Source: Desulfotalea sp.
GTDB taxonomy: Bacteria; Desulfobacterota; Desulfobulbia; Desulfobulbales; Desulfocapsaceae
Assembly (NCBI GenBank): GCA_002733995.1
Contig: NVXR01000004.1
Coordinates: forward strand, 62,001-126,000
Direction: 5' to 3'
Length of the DNA stretch: 64,000 nt
Shown here: piece by piece, positions 25,650 to 36,400 of the stretch
Position numbering within the stretch: position 1 is the first letter of the stretch
Layout: each line of letters opens with the position of its first letter
The notes under the pieces: model-generated
The model's input: the letters and a program-made list of their open reading frames with translations, nothing else
Told to the model about the DNA's origin: nothing
The model's database searches: none
Translations under genes and position numbers: made by a program

Positions 25650-26216
25650 TCACAGATTTCCACCGATAGGAGTGGTCAGTCCAATATTGCTAATTTTAGT
25701 TCTGGTTGATATGTCCAAACCCCAACACTTAGCATCTTTTTTCTTAGGATTCACTAAGCGTTCAAGATCATTCATCACTAGAGCTACTCCTTGATCAAAT
25801 CCCCCTAAGTTACAATAGCTTTCTAGTAAATGTAAATCTTCGTAAACATTTTTCATGAATATATCTGTTGCTCCTCGTTTACCTCCAGAAGAAGCGTATT
25901 CACGATAACATTTCATTTCTACTGCTATTTTATAAGTACCAAAACTACTAGTCCCAATTAATACTAAATCAATTTCTCGAGATCTATCTTGAACGTTAAT
26001 ACTCGTTTCAAGTTCAATTTTTACATTCTCATTATTTTGAAAACAAATCAAAGGTGTAACTTGTTGCAATATAAAAGAACATTGAAGTTGCATTGAAACC
26101 TGCTCATGCAGCAATTCAATTTCGGATGAATATTGTTGCTGTCTTTTTTGGAGATCGGCTATGATCTTCTTTAGTTCAACCGGGTCATTCGGCAGTTTTG
26201 AAGTGTCTGAAATCAT
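25650..26216 (-). CDS. Chimeric ORF: IS66 TnpC N-terminus fused to PD-(D/E)XK-like domain
   Basis: Residues 1-41 (LPNDPVELKKIIADLQK, then SSEIELLHEQV) look like the coiled-coil start of an IS66 family TnpC transposase. From about residue 60 the sequence is unrelated: ELETSINVQDRSREIDLVLIG..YKIAVEMKCYRE has the spacing of a restriction-endonuclease-fold D..ExK active site (D and E-x-K). VYEDLHLLESYCNLGG and a conserved-looking YP-like tail follow. 188 residues. Either the ORF is an expressed fusion or the transposase start has replaced the natural start of a nuclease-like gene. ATG at 26216. Confidence 0.5.
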   Translation of the reverse strand: MISDTSKLPNDPVELKKIIADLQKRQQQYSSEIELLHEQVSMQLQCSFILQQVTPLICFQNNENVKIELETSINVQDRSREIDLVLIGTSSFGTYKIAVEMKCYREYASSGGKRGATDIFMKNVYEDLHLLESYCNLGGFDQGVALVMNDLERLVNPKKKDAKCWGLDISTRTKISNIGLTTPIGGNL

Positions 26217-26223
26217 AAGAAAA

Positions 26224-26256
26224 CCCTAACGTGACACGTATGTTTTCTCACTGTTT
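26224..26256 (-). other. Half attC-like sequence
   Basis: The plus-strand run CCCTAACGTGACACGTATG (26224-26242) continuing to CACTGTTTTTCG resembles the corresponding part of the attC at 25470-25515: GACRCGTAKGTTT, TCACTGTTTTT and a CTAAC R-like box are shared, about 26 of 31 positions in the best stretch. No matching left half is found, because the other side is IS66 tnpB sequence. It could be a remnant attC or, alternatively, an intergenic part of the IS66 element. Confidence 0.35.
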
Positions 26257-26279
26257 TTCGATCCAAAAACACCGATAAT

Positions 26280-26600
26280 TCAACCAGTAGAGCTGTAGTG
26301 GAGACTGTGGTGCGCTTGACTTACGTCTAGGCCATTCAGCAACCAGCCAAGAGTTACCTGGCTAACTTCCAATACATCATTTTCTGACTCTGGCCATCTG
26401 AATGATTCCTTTTCAAGCCTCTTCATCCAGATGCAAAATCCGTTTTCAGCCCAATAAAGCATTTTAACCATATCCTGCCTGCGTTTACAGAAAACAGGTA
26501 AGCGAGGAACGAGACTCCGAAGAGGTGTAGTCCTCCCGTTTTGAGTAGCAAACAGAAGTAGAATCTTTAACTGCCCAATATTCTGGATCTTTTTCGCCAA
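26280..26600 (-). pseudogene. IS66 family TnpB (Orf2) remnant
   Basis: The middle part VFCKRRQDMVKMLYWAENGFCIWMKRLEKESFRWPE is the signature of IS66 TnpB, and VTLGWLLNGLDVSQAHHSLHY is its C-terminus. The normal N-terminus (the DMRKGFDGLA region) is replaced by unrelated-looking sequence, and no TnpA precedes it. With the TnpC start at 26216 it keeps the IS66 order tnpB-tnpC, so this is a decayed element. Confidence 0.7.
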
Positions 26601-26703
26601 TTCACGTTAAACATACTAGCATACATTTCTTTTTAACCATCTTCTTTTTCTATAACACAAGGAGTGGGGGAAAATAAACGTATGCGATTGCTCATTCGTA
26701 GCA

Positions 26704-27534
26704 CTAGCATGTAGCTATCGCTAAACGCTGCATTGGAGTAATACCACCAAGTCCCATATTAGGTCTTTCGTTGTTGTAGACCCATAGCCATTCAGTAGCA
26801 AAACTTCTCATTTTATCAAGTGAAGAAAAATGATGTTGGTTCAACCAATCATATCGCACTGTACGATTGTACCGCTCTACATAGGCATTCTGCTGTGGGT
26901 TGCCTGGCTGAATGTAATTAATGGTTATATTGTTCTTTATGCTCCACTTTTTTAAAGTACTACTGATATACTCTGGGCCATTATCACATCGAATTGAGAC
27001 TGGCTTGCCTCTCCATTCAATTATCCGATCCAGGGTTCTAGTGACCCGTTGAGCTGGAAGTGAAAAATCAATCTCTATGCTTAAGGCTTCACGGTTGAAA
27101 TCGTCAATGACGTTAAAGAGACGTACACTACGTCCATCTTCAAGTTGATCGTGCATGAAATCCATTGACCAACTTGTATTTATCTTATCAGGCACGGCAA
27201 GCGCATCAGGCTTCTCTCGTTTTAATCGTTTTTTTGGCTTTATACGCAGGTTTAATTCCAGCTCCCTGTAGATTCGATAGACCCTCTTGTGATTCCATTT
27301 AAACCCTTTCACATTTCGTAAATAAAGGAAGGATAAACCGAACCCCCATGTGCGATAAGTTCTGGTCAAGCGGAGCAACCAATCTGCGATCAGTTCATTA
27401 TCACTCGACAATTTCTTCTTATATCTGTAACAGTTTTCGCTTATTAAAAATAATGCGCATGCCCGGCGAATACTCAGATTACTGTCGCCAACTGCAGTTA
27501 CCACCATCTCGCGTCGAAGAGATGGTTTTACCAC
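26704..27534 (-). CDS. IS3-family transposase OrfB (DDE integrase core)
   Basis: 276 residues. The HTH_21-like N-terminal region ([30 protein letters not shown]) is followed by the rve-type catalytic core: D in [21 protein letters not shown] in [11 protein letters not shown] and E in [16 protein letters not shown], the DDE triad. [18 protein letters not shown] is the usual C-terminus. It is read as the second half of an OrfAB fusion through the A6G site at 27540-27534; the frame opens at a GTG at 27534. No internal stop, so the transposase could be active. Confidence 0.93.
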   Translation of the reverse strand: MVKPSLRREMVVTAVGDSNLSIRRACALFLISENCYRYKKKLSSDNELIADWLLRLTRTYRTWGFGLSFLYLRNVKGFKWNHKRVYRIYRELELNLRIKPKKRLKREKPDALAVPDKINTSWSMDFMHDQLEDGRSVRLFNVIDDFNREALSIEIDFSLPAQRVTRTLDRIIEWRGKPVSIRCDNGPEYISSTLKKWSIKNNITINYIQPGNPQQNAYVERYNRTVRYDWLNQHHFSSLDKMRSFATEWLWVYNNERPNMGLGGITPMQRLAIATC

Positions 27535-27794
27535 TTTTTTGCCATCGCCTCTTGAATGATTTCTGAGTTTAATCGCTCTTCAGCATACATCTTTTTTAGG
27601 CGACGATTCTCTTCTTCAAGCTCTTTCATTCGTGCCATTAACGAAGCATCCATGCCACCGTATTTTGAACGCCAGTTGTAAAATGTGGCACTGCTAATGC
27701 CATGTTCGCGGCAAAGATCAGCTATAGGAACACCGCCCTCTGCTTTTTTTAATATCCCGAGTATCTGGCTATCGCTAAATCTTGACTTTTTCAT
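27528..27794 (-). CDS. IS3-family transposase OrfA (helix-turn-helix)
   Basis: 88-residue HTH_Tnp_1 protein starting [21 protein letters not shown], with [22 protein letters not shown] as the recognition helix region and a leucine-zipper-like coiled coil ([15 protein letters not shown]) for multimerisation. It binds the ends of the element. ATG at 27794 preceded by a CAGGAGA Shine-Dalgarno. Confidence 0.93.
   Translation of the reverse strand: MKKSRFSDSQILGILKKAEGGVPIADLCREHGISSATFYNWRSKYGGMDASLMARMKELEEENRRLKKMYAEERLNSEIIQEAMAKKW
27534..27540 (-). other. Programmed -1 frameshift site of the IS3 element
   Basis: AAAAAAG on the minus strand (27540-27534), a classic A6G slippery heptamer in the last codons of OrfA, just before its stop (27530-27528), allowing the OrfAB fusion transposase. 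Confidence 0.75.
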
Positions 27795-28435
27795 AGAATT
27801 CTCCTGTTTTTCAATTACTAGAATATTCTACTTTTGAGTACTACTTTTTTTCGGGGGGATTACCTGCCTTTTGTCAAATAACAGTGGTTACGCCAGAAGG
27901 AAGGGCAGGCCTTGGGCCGTGGGGAACATACCGGGCTAACGGTGTTGATTGTTTTGCAAATCAGTTACTTTTTCAGAGACAAAAATATTCTTGTAGGCCT
28001 GAAGTAATGGTCGTATACATCATGGGGATTGTTGACATAACAGGTGACGACTCCTGGTCAATGTTACCCGCCCTCCCCCCCCCGCCCTAGGAGTCGATAT
28101 TAAATCTACCGGTATGATTTTGGTTTTGTGAAAAAAAGACTTATAGTTCACTAAGAATGCTATTTGAGATTATATCTCAACAGCGTTTTCTTGATAGAGA
28201 TGGTGACTGAAAAATGTGTGGCAGTTAATGCTCGGTTTTTTCTGAATAGCCTAGTTTTATAGGGTTTTTTTTACTAATAAAGTTCAGATGTATGTTTACA
28301 TTTCAGCAAAAAACGTTATCCTTGCCGTCAGCGTAATTAATATTATTATAGATACAATAAAATCGGGGCTTCTGTGTGAAGTACCCAACTAGATATGAGT
28401 TCGACAGCTGTGCTCATTGTAATAAGGGAGGAGCT
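27795..28435. other. Intergenic region upstream of the secretion locus
   Basis: About 640 bp. Contents: the right flank of the IS3 element (27795-27865), a G/C-rich stretch, the poly-C hairpin at 28048-28096, then AT-rich sequence that probably carries the tolC promoter (ATTATAGATACAAT near 28345-28358, with a possible TTGCCG -35 at 28322). The open frame of the TolC gene starts at GTG 28376, but the real start is likely ATG 28436. No other gene seen. Confidence 0.5.
28048..28096. repeat. Hairpin with a nine-C homopolymer loop
   Basis: CGACTCCT (28048-28055) pairs perfectly with AGGAGTCG (28089-28096). The 33-nt loop is C-rich, with an uninterrupted run of nine C at 28075-28083. It lies ~340 bp upstream of the TolC gene. 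Such C tracts are prone to slippage. Confidence 0.6.
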
Positions 28436-29956
28436 ATGGCGGCCAACTCAGGGAAGAACTTTTTAGTATCTGTGCAGAAAATGGTGGCAGGGGCGGTTGT
28501 TCTTGTTGCTTGTTCTACTATTTCTTATACCTCGTCAATGGCATTGGATCTGGCTGAAATATACCAATTGGCCGAAAAAAATGACCCCTCTTTTCGAAGC
28601 GCTATTTTTCAAAGAAAAGCCACCTACGAAGGTAAGCGACAGGCCATAGGTTTGATGCTGCCGACCGTGACCGCTAATGTTGGTTACACCTTCACCTCTC
28701 AAGATGTGCAAAGTTCGGATAATGATGTGTTTGATCTTGGAGAAACTGAGTACGCTACAACAACGTACGGACTTACTCTCACCCAGCCTTTGCTACACTG
28801 GGATCTGATTCTCGGGTATCGACAGGCAAAAGCTGAAAATCTCTGGGCCGACGCTGAGTTGCTTGTTGCGAATCAGACTTTAATGGTCCATGTGGCTGAT
28901 TTGTATCTTCGGGCTCTTGCTACTCAGGATCAACTCGATTACGCCATGGCTGAGCTTAAGTCTGTAGAAAAACATTTTGAACTCGCCCAGGGCAGACATC
29001 AGATGGGGCTGATCCCCATCACGGATCTTTATGATGCCAAAGCTCGTTTGGCCTCTGTGCAGGCTATAGAGATAGAAGTACGCAATCTTTTAGATGATGC
29101 ACTTATCGCCCTTGAAGAGGTGATAGGTGAGCCTGTAGTTGTTATAAATCCACTACAGGATCATGTTGCTTTTCTGCCACCGGATCCTGTTGAGTTGAAA
29201 GTCTGGCTCGATCGAGCCCTTGCTCAGAATCCTTCAATTAAATTGCAGGAACACGCTGTGCAGATTGCCGTCTTTGAAGTTAAAAGACAGTTTGCCGGAC
29301 ATTTTCCTACCGTCGACGCTGTGGGGCATTATAAAAGTGAAGAATCGGAAGGTACTGTGTTTGGCGGAGGTGGTGAGGTCGCGAGCTATGATATGATGGT
29401 GCAGCTCAATGTACCGTTCTACAAAGGCGGTATTGTTAGTTCAAACGTGAGAATGGCAAAGCACAAGCTTAACTCTGCACGTCAGGATCTTACAAAATCG
29501 ACGAGGTCGGTGCAACGGCAGACCCGTGCAGCGTTTCTTGGTGTTAATACCGCATTGAAAAAGATTGAGGCCTTGCAGCAATCTGTTACCTCTAGCCTTC
29601 TGGCTCTTGAGGCTAAGCAAGAAGGGTATCTCTCGGGGTTGTTTACAAGTTTGAATGTGCTTGATGCGGAGCGTGATCTGTCTCTCGTTAGTATTGATTA
29701 TGCAAAGTCTCGTTATCGTTATGTTTTAAACAGTTTGCAGTTGAAGCAGGCGGTGGGGACTTTGACCGTAGACGATGTTGCAAAGCTTAACCAATGGTTT
29801 GTTGTAAGTGATCGTAAGGTGGTGGAGCCGGCCTTCACCGAGATGATGTTTATGGGCACCCAATTGCCCGTGGAGATGGACCTGCCCCTACCGTTGCCCC
29901 GGAATCGTCTTGAGAGGATAAAGCGACTCAAGACGAAAATACTGAAGAAAGTGTAG
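28436..29956 (+). CDS. TolC-family outer membrane channel protein
   Basis: Outer-membrane efflux/secretion duct of a type I-like export system. It starts with a signal peptide (residues ~1-33, hydrophobic VAGAVVLVACSTISYTSS, cleavage around SMA-LDL). The mature part has the two-repeat TolC layout: LAEIYQLAEKNDPSFRSA, then SQPLLHWDLILGYRQAKAE-type strands, and a second copy around NVPFYKGGIVSSNVRMAKHKL. About 506 residues. The ATG at 28436 has a strong GGGAGGAG site; the frame also opens at GTG 28376, which would put 20 polar residues ahead of the signal peptide. It stands directly before the giant-protein gene. Confidence 0.88.
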   Translation: MAANSGKNFLVSVQKMVAGAVVLVACSTISYTSSMALDLAEIYQLAEKNDPSFRSAIFQRKATYEGKRQAIGLMLPTVTANVGYTFTSQDVQSSDNDVFDLGETEYATTTYGLTLTQPLLHWDLILGYRQAKAENLWADAELLVANQTLMVHVADLYLRALATQDQLDYAMAELKSVEKHFELAQGRHQMGLIPITDLYDAKARLASVQAIEIEVRNLLDDALIALEEVIGEPVVVINPLQDHVAFLPPDPVELKVWLDRALAQNPSIKLQEHAVQIAVFEVKRQFAGHFPTVDAVGHYKSEESEGTVFGGGGEVASYDMMVQLNVPFYKGGIVSSNVRMAKHKLNSARQDLTKSTRSVQRQTRAAFLGVNTALKKIEALQQSVTSSLLALEAKQEGYLSGLFTSLNVLDAERDLSLVSIDYAKSRYRYVLNSLQLKQAVGTLTVDDVAKLNQWFVVSDRKVVEPAFTEMMFMGTQLPVEMDLPLPLPRNRLERIKRLKTKILKKV

Positions 29957-30405
29957 TGGCTTCGAACTATGTTTGGCGTCCACGGGGTCGTCGCCCTGTT
30001 TTCAACGACGCGGCAATAATGTTGATGTTGCTCTAAAAACGTGGAAATCTAAACAGACAAAAGAAAGATACAATTAATGTTGCTTGTTGGGTGTTGAAAG
30101 ATTGTTTTCTAGCATCCGAAAAAGTAAGAAAATAATTTGAGAAAGACATCTGTCCCGGCTAACTGCACGTTTCCCGGGATGAGTTGTTTATGGAGTGAAC
30201 CTATCAAACTCTCGCACGCGCGCGTGTTAGTAGGTTGCTGTAATTAAAACCTAACGATTCAATGTTACAGTAGCTTTAGCGCCCTATGGGGTGGAATCTT
30301 AACTTAAGCTACGCAATAAAGTTTAAAAAATGCTGCTTCATGTTTGATGATTAGGACCGTTTCATCATCTAAGTAGCCTGAGATCATAAAGCACAGGGGA
30401 TAGTA
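29957..30405 (+). other. Non-coding leader region of the giant gene
   Basis: About 450 bp with no ORF. Hairpins: TCCCGG/CCGGGA (30153-30158 with 30174-30179); GTTAG-TA-GGTT with AACCTAAC (about 30225-30255); and GATGAT/ATCATC (30346-30351 with 30364-30369) just ahead of the Shine-Dalgarno AGGGGA (30394-30399). An ACGCGCGCGT palindrome lies near 30216. A long structured leader suggests post-transcriptional control; I do not see the conserved bases of a c-di-GMP (GEMM) riboswitch. Confidence 0.4.
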
Positions 30406-33400
30406 ATGCTGCGATATCTTAAGAGAAAATTGGCACGAAAGAATGAGCATCAGGGGAAAGTAGAGGTTCGGCGTAAAATCAGGTTTGAGTCGCTGGAGCC
30501 GCGAATCCTTTTGTCTGCCGACCTCGGAATAGAGAACCCCGTTGAAGACGTGACCTCAGAAGATGTTCAGGCTCCACTCGAACAGGCCCTCGATCAGCCA
30601 GTGAGCCCTGGGACAAAAGGGAGTGGTGTCGGTGAAGCTGATGACACGCTACTTGAGGTCGGTGAGAAAATCTCCTATTCTGGTGCCGACGCTATAGAGA
30701 AGGATGCTGGAGCAACAGAAGATCAGTCAAGCAAAACCACACAACAGGAAGAGGGCACAGTAGAACTTGTTTTTGTGGATGGATCTTTGGTCGAAAGTGA
30801 GCAGTTGCTTGAGCAGTTGCAAAAGAATAATGAAGGCGGCAAGATTGAGGTCATTGAACTCTCCACCGACACAGATGGTGTGGCTCAGATTGACCAAGCC
30901 CTTGAGGGTCGATCTGGTGTCTCTGCTATTCATATTCTTTCCCACGGAACTGAAGGTGAGATACATCTTGGCAGTACGAGCCTCACCATTGACGACCTCA
31001 GTAGTGAGCGTTTCTCCAAGTGGAATTCTGCCCTGAGTGAAGATGGTGATATCCTGCTGTATGGTTGTAATGTTGCCGGGAATGATAGCGGTTTTGATTT
31101 TATTGAAAAACTGGCAGAAGTTACAGGGGCAGATGTCGTTGCGTCAACGGATGCTACCGGTACATCAAAACATGGCGGTAACTGGGACCTAGAGATGGCA
31201 GTCGGTGATGTGGAGACGGCATCTCTTGGCCAGAGAGGCGGTCTGCAGGGGTATTCACACCTGCTCGCTGACATCGATGGAACCGATGGCGACGACATCA
31301 TCTCCAACTCATCGAAAGATGACACCCTAAGGGGTGGGCTCGGCGCAGATACCTATACTTTTACCGACAACTGGGGTCATGATCAGATAGATGAGATGGT
31401 CAACAGCGGTAATGATACCCTGGATTTTTCCGCAGTGACCGATGATCTCGTTTTCACTATTAGTGCAGACGGGACAATCTCCATTGCTGGTGGTGGTAAC
31501 ACTGCAACCACCTCAGCCTATATAGAAAATATTATCGGTGGCTCCGGCAACAATGTCTTTATCTTTGAAAAAGGTGCAGAGATTGGGGGGAGTATCGATG
31601 GTGGTGTAGGTGGTGTCAATAGGCTTGATTACAGCGCCTACGATACAACTGTTACCGTCGACCTTACCGTTACCCCAACAGCGCCAGTTGTAACAGCTCC
31701 TGGGGTCGATCCGTTTGCACAGTCTTCCTATGTACCCACCGGGGTCTTGGGAGGGGTGCGCAATATCCACAAGGTAACGGGCGGTTCCGGCGCCAATCTC
31801 ATTACCGGAGCCTCTACAGGCTCGCAGTTGCAGGGTGGTGATGACAATGATGTGTTGACTGTTTCAGGTGGAATCACTGTCTTGTCCGGTGAAAAGGGTA
31901 ATGATACATATGTGTTTACGGATGATTGGGGGAATGCCAGCTATAGCGAGTCAACCGCCGCTGGCGTAGATACCCTTGATTTTTCTGCGGTTACTGCTGA
32001 TCTGGATTTTACTATCAATACTGATGGTTCCGTGAGCGTAAGCGACGGTGAAAACCAGCTTACTGTAGCCTCTGTCGGCCAGGGGATTGACAAACTTGTC
32101 GGTGGTCTGGGTGATAACCGTTTTGTATTCGCGGATGGTGCGAGCTTCGATGGCGTTATCATTGGCGGTACGGCAGGGAGTGACGGCAGTCTGGGTAACA
32201 ACACCTTTGATTTTTCCAGCTCTAGCTCTGACGTTGATATTGATCTTCTTTCCGGTGAATTCGGTTCTACCAAATTTGGTAATATTGCAAGTGTCATTGG
32301 CGGTAGCCAGGCCGATACATTTGCAACACATACACAAAACAACCAACTCGTCGGTGGTGGTGGTAACGACTATTATACCTTTGAGGATGGCTGGGGGCAT
32401 GATGTTGTCGTCGAGTTGAGCGGTCAGGGTGATGATACCTTTGATTTTTCTGCAGTAACAACAGACCTTACCTTCACAATTCATGCGGATAACAGTGTCA
32501 CTGTAACGGATGGTACCAACTCTCTTACCACGAGTTCGAGCAGTATCGTCGAAACACTTATCGGTGGCAGTGGTAACAATATCTTTGTCTTTGAGGATGG
32601 TTCGACCTTTGTGGGAACCGTTGACGGTGGCGTTGATATTAACGGGGATAAAGGCAATAGCACCCTGGATTTTTCGGCCATCACAAAAGATCTTACTGTT
32701 GATATTGGCAATGGTTCTGCCGTGCAGTCCGTTGGTACCTTTTCCGTCAGTTTTAGTAATATAAAAAATGTATTTGGTGGCAGCGGCGACGATACGATAC
32801 GTGGTTCAGAAGACGACAATATCCTCGTAGGTGGCGGTGGGGACGATACCTTTTATTCAAGCGGTGGTACCGATAATATCGCCGGCGGAGCAGGAACTGA
32901 CAGGTATGTCGCCAGTGGTGATGAGGACGTCAGTGTCTTCGATTTGAACGACACGGCAAAAACCGACGATGCGGTCCTTACTATTGGTGACAAGAGTGAT
33001 CTCATCAGTTCTATAGAAACTCTGGCGTACACTGCTGGTGCCGGGGATAACACACTCGGTGCAGGCAATTATACTCTTGGTAGTATCGATTACAAGGGTG
33101 GGGCGGGTACAAACACCCTCGATCTTTCTCTCAGCGGCAGCGATATTGCCCTTACCTTTTCTTCGCTTACCCGGGTAACAGCTCTGCTCAATGATAGCGG
33201 TAATTCAGTAGCCGCCCAGGCGGTGAAAACTGTCAAAGGTGGCGCGGGTACCGATACCGCCGATTTCTCTGCAATGTCAGCTGATCTCACCTTTACCATC
33301 AAAGCCAACAACACGGTGGAGGTAACTGATGGGATACATGTCCTGATTCTTTCCGGTATTAACAACCTCATCGGTGGTTCCGGCCGGGATACCTTTATTT

Positions 33401-36400
33401 TTGAAGAAAACGGCACGCTGGATGGCATAATTGATGGTGGTGTTGGCACAGAAAACACCCTTGATTATTCGGCATTCACCGACCTTGGTGTCTATGTCGA
33501 TATGAAGACGCCAGACGGTGACAGCTCCGGGTCAACCGGTTCTGCTTCAAATACAGAGGGTATTAAAAACATCCAGAATGTTATCGGCGGCCAAGGGGAT
33601 GACCGTATCTACGGTAGTGATGAAGCTAATGTTTTTGAAGGCGGTGGCGGCGACGACAGCTTGCATGGTGCCGGCGGTGATGATGTTTTAAGGGGTGGTT
33701 TGGGTGATGATGTCTTCTCTGGAGGTGCTGGAGCCGATCGTATATACGGTGGTGGCGGTACAGACTCCTTGGAAGAGGAGCAGGACGGTTTATCCATGGT
33801 GCTTGCAACGAACAATGATACCAGCGCAACAGATGATGCACTCCTTACCATTGACGGGGTGGTTGATTCGCTGTGGAGCCTTGAACGGGTTGTTCTTACC
33901 GGTGGTGCCAGCGCTAACACTATCGATGCGTCCAAGTTTACCTTGGGCCAGGTCGCACTTGTTGGCGGAGCTGGCGATGATCATCTTATCGGTGGTTCGG
34001 GGGATGATTTCTTCACCGGCGGACTTGGCGCGGATAAGATTGAAGGCGGCGGAGGAACTGATACTGTCGTTGAACAGCGGGACGATGATTTTGTCTTGAC
34101 GGACACTACTCTTTCCATAGGCGGAGAGGTTGATACCCTTGTAGATATCCAGCAGGCTCAGCTCACAGGTGGAGTCGGTGACAATAGTATTGATGCCTCT
34201 TTATTTACCCTTGGTAGTGTGAGTTTGGATGGTGACGCCGGAGATGATATTCTCAGAGGTGGCTCTGGAGATGATTTTTTCAGCGGTGGCGCTGGCTACG
34301 ATCAGATTTTCGGTGGTGCTGGTACCGATACTGTTATTGAGGTGAACGATGGTCGTTTTATTCTCACCGACACAAGCCTTGATATGGGTGAAGGCATAGA
34401 CGAAGTGGTTACTATAACCATTGACGCTGCCGTCACCGGTGGAACCTTTACCCTGACCTATGGCGGCGAGGAAACGGCTCCCATCGCCTTTGATGCAGAT
34501 GCCCAGACCATGGCCCAGGCCCTTGGTTTACTTTCTACCTTATCCGGGCAGGATATTAATGTGTCCAGGACTAGGATCGCCATAAATACCAGCGCCTTGG
34601 TGACATCCCTCAATGATGGGGCGGGCATAGCTACTGTTACAGGTACTGATTTACAGATTACCCTCACCGATGAAACGACGACGGTTGAGATTGATCTGAG
34701 CGGTGCAGAAACCCTACAGGATGTGTTGGATTTGATTTCCAATGCGGATGCCAGGCTCTCTGCAACACTGAACGCTGATGGCACAAGAATCACGATCACC
34801 GATTCAACCAATGACGGAGGCCATTTGACGGTTTCCGCCTTGAACGATTCAACGGCCGCCGGGGATCTGGGGCTGCTGGGTACGACCTATGGTCCGACTC
34901 TTTCTGGGGGGACTCTTACAGGGGTAATGGGGCCGTGGAGTATCACCTTCACCGCAAATGAAGCCGGACGAAATGTTTCTAATATTGCTGTCAATGGAAC
35001 GGGGCTTACGGGTGGTAGTATCGGAGTAGTTGTTGTGGATGGTGCCACTGTAAAGACAAGCCTTGATAGTATAGAGAGGGCTGATCTTACCGGTGGCGCT
35101 AGGGCCAACTATATGAATGCCGCAGCCTTTTCCGGCAATGTAGTTTTGTCGGGGGGTGGGAACGACGATATTCTTATAGGTGGCAGCGGCGATGATGTGT
35201 TGTATGGCGGTGCGGGTAACGACATCCTAACCGGTGGTCTAGGTGATGATATCATAGAGGGTGGTGAGGGTATTGACCTGCTGCTCGAAGTCAAGAACGG
35301 AGCTCGTATCGTCCTGACTAATACGCAACTCACCTCGGACAGCGAAACAGATACTCTTGCGGGGATTGAGCAGGCCAATATAAGCGGTGGTGCCGGCGAC
35401 AACAGCATCAACGCCTCCGGCTTTAACGGTGTTTCCGTTGATACCACCGTCAACTATCTCAATGGTGGTAAGGGGCTGAGCACCACGGATGTTTCCCAGG
35501 TTAATCTTATCGGTTCTGAGGCGACAACCCCACTTGCAGCACTTAATAATGGGGCTGGGGTTGCAACGGTTAGCGGCGATGATATTAAAATCACCCTCAG
35601 TAATGGGTCGATTTATAACATCGATCTTTCCGATGTTGTTACCCTGCAGGATCTTTTTGATGTTATCGGTGCTGTTGACAATAATCTTTCTGCGTCTCTT
35701 AACAGTGCGGGTAATGGTCTGGAGCTGATTGATTCCAGCGGCGGCGGTGGGAGCTTTGCCATTTCTGCATTAAACAGTTCTACTGCTATCGCGGGCTTGG
35801 GCTTGAGTAGTGGTAGTTTTGCCGCGGGAAAAATAAAAGGTAATGCATTTGCCGGGGCCTCTGCGGATATCAGGATTGTTCTTTCCGACTCAACGGTTGT
35901 TGAAGTCGATCTTAGCAATGTGGTGACTGTTCAGGATATTGCTGATGCTATCAGCTCTAGCCACGCGGATCTTACAGCTGAGTTAAGCAGTACAGGTGTT
36001 ATTCAGCTCACCGATAGCACCGGTGGAAGTAGCGTTGTTAGCGTACATTCCATCAATGGTTCTGGTGCGGCAGAAGCACTTGGCTTTACCTCTGGTACAG
36101 GTTCTAGTTCGGGTTTTGTAGGTACCGCTATCGTCGCAGGTAGTGTCGTGCTCGATGGTGGTGCTGGTAAAGATGTTTTGATCGGAACCAGCGGTGACGA
36201 TACGCTGACCGGCGGTGAAGGCGCGGATGTTATTGACGGCGGTGCTGGTCTTGATCGGCTGGTTGAATCGCGAACCAGCGGCGATCATGATTTTACTCTT
36301 GATGATGTCTCGTTGATTATTAGTGGGGATGCTACCGATGTTCTCTCTAACATAGAGTTTGCCACCCTTGAAGGTTCAGCCGCTGGTCAGAAAATTGACG

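Larger units (their letters stand above)
26704..27794 (-). mobile_element. IS3-family insertion sequence (terminal repeats not located)
   Basis: OrfA plus OrfB of an IS3-family element, both intact and joined by a programmed frameshift signal. The flanks contain G/C runs (GTGGGGGAAAATAAACG near 26665 and CGGGGGGATT near 27855), but they are not clean inverted repeats of each other, so I give only the coding span. It interrupts the boundary between the cassette-like region and the secretion locus. Confidence 0.85.

Noticed and set aside
26600..27870. Terminal inverted repeats of the IS3 element in the G/C-run flanks
   Set aside because: The two flanks do not form a credible inverted repeat and no target duplication could be found by eye.
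29957..30405. c-di-GMP (GEMM) riboswitch upstream of the giant gene
   Set aside because: Attractive for an adhesin, but the conserved GEMM bases are not visible; only generic hairpins seen.
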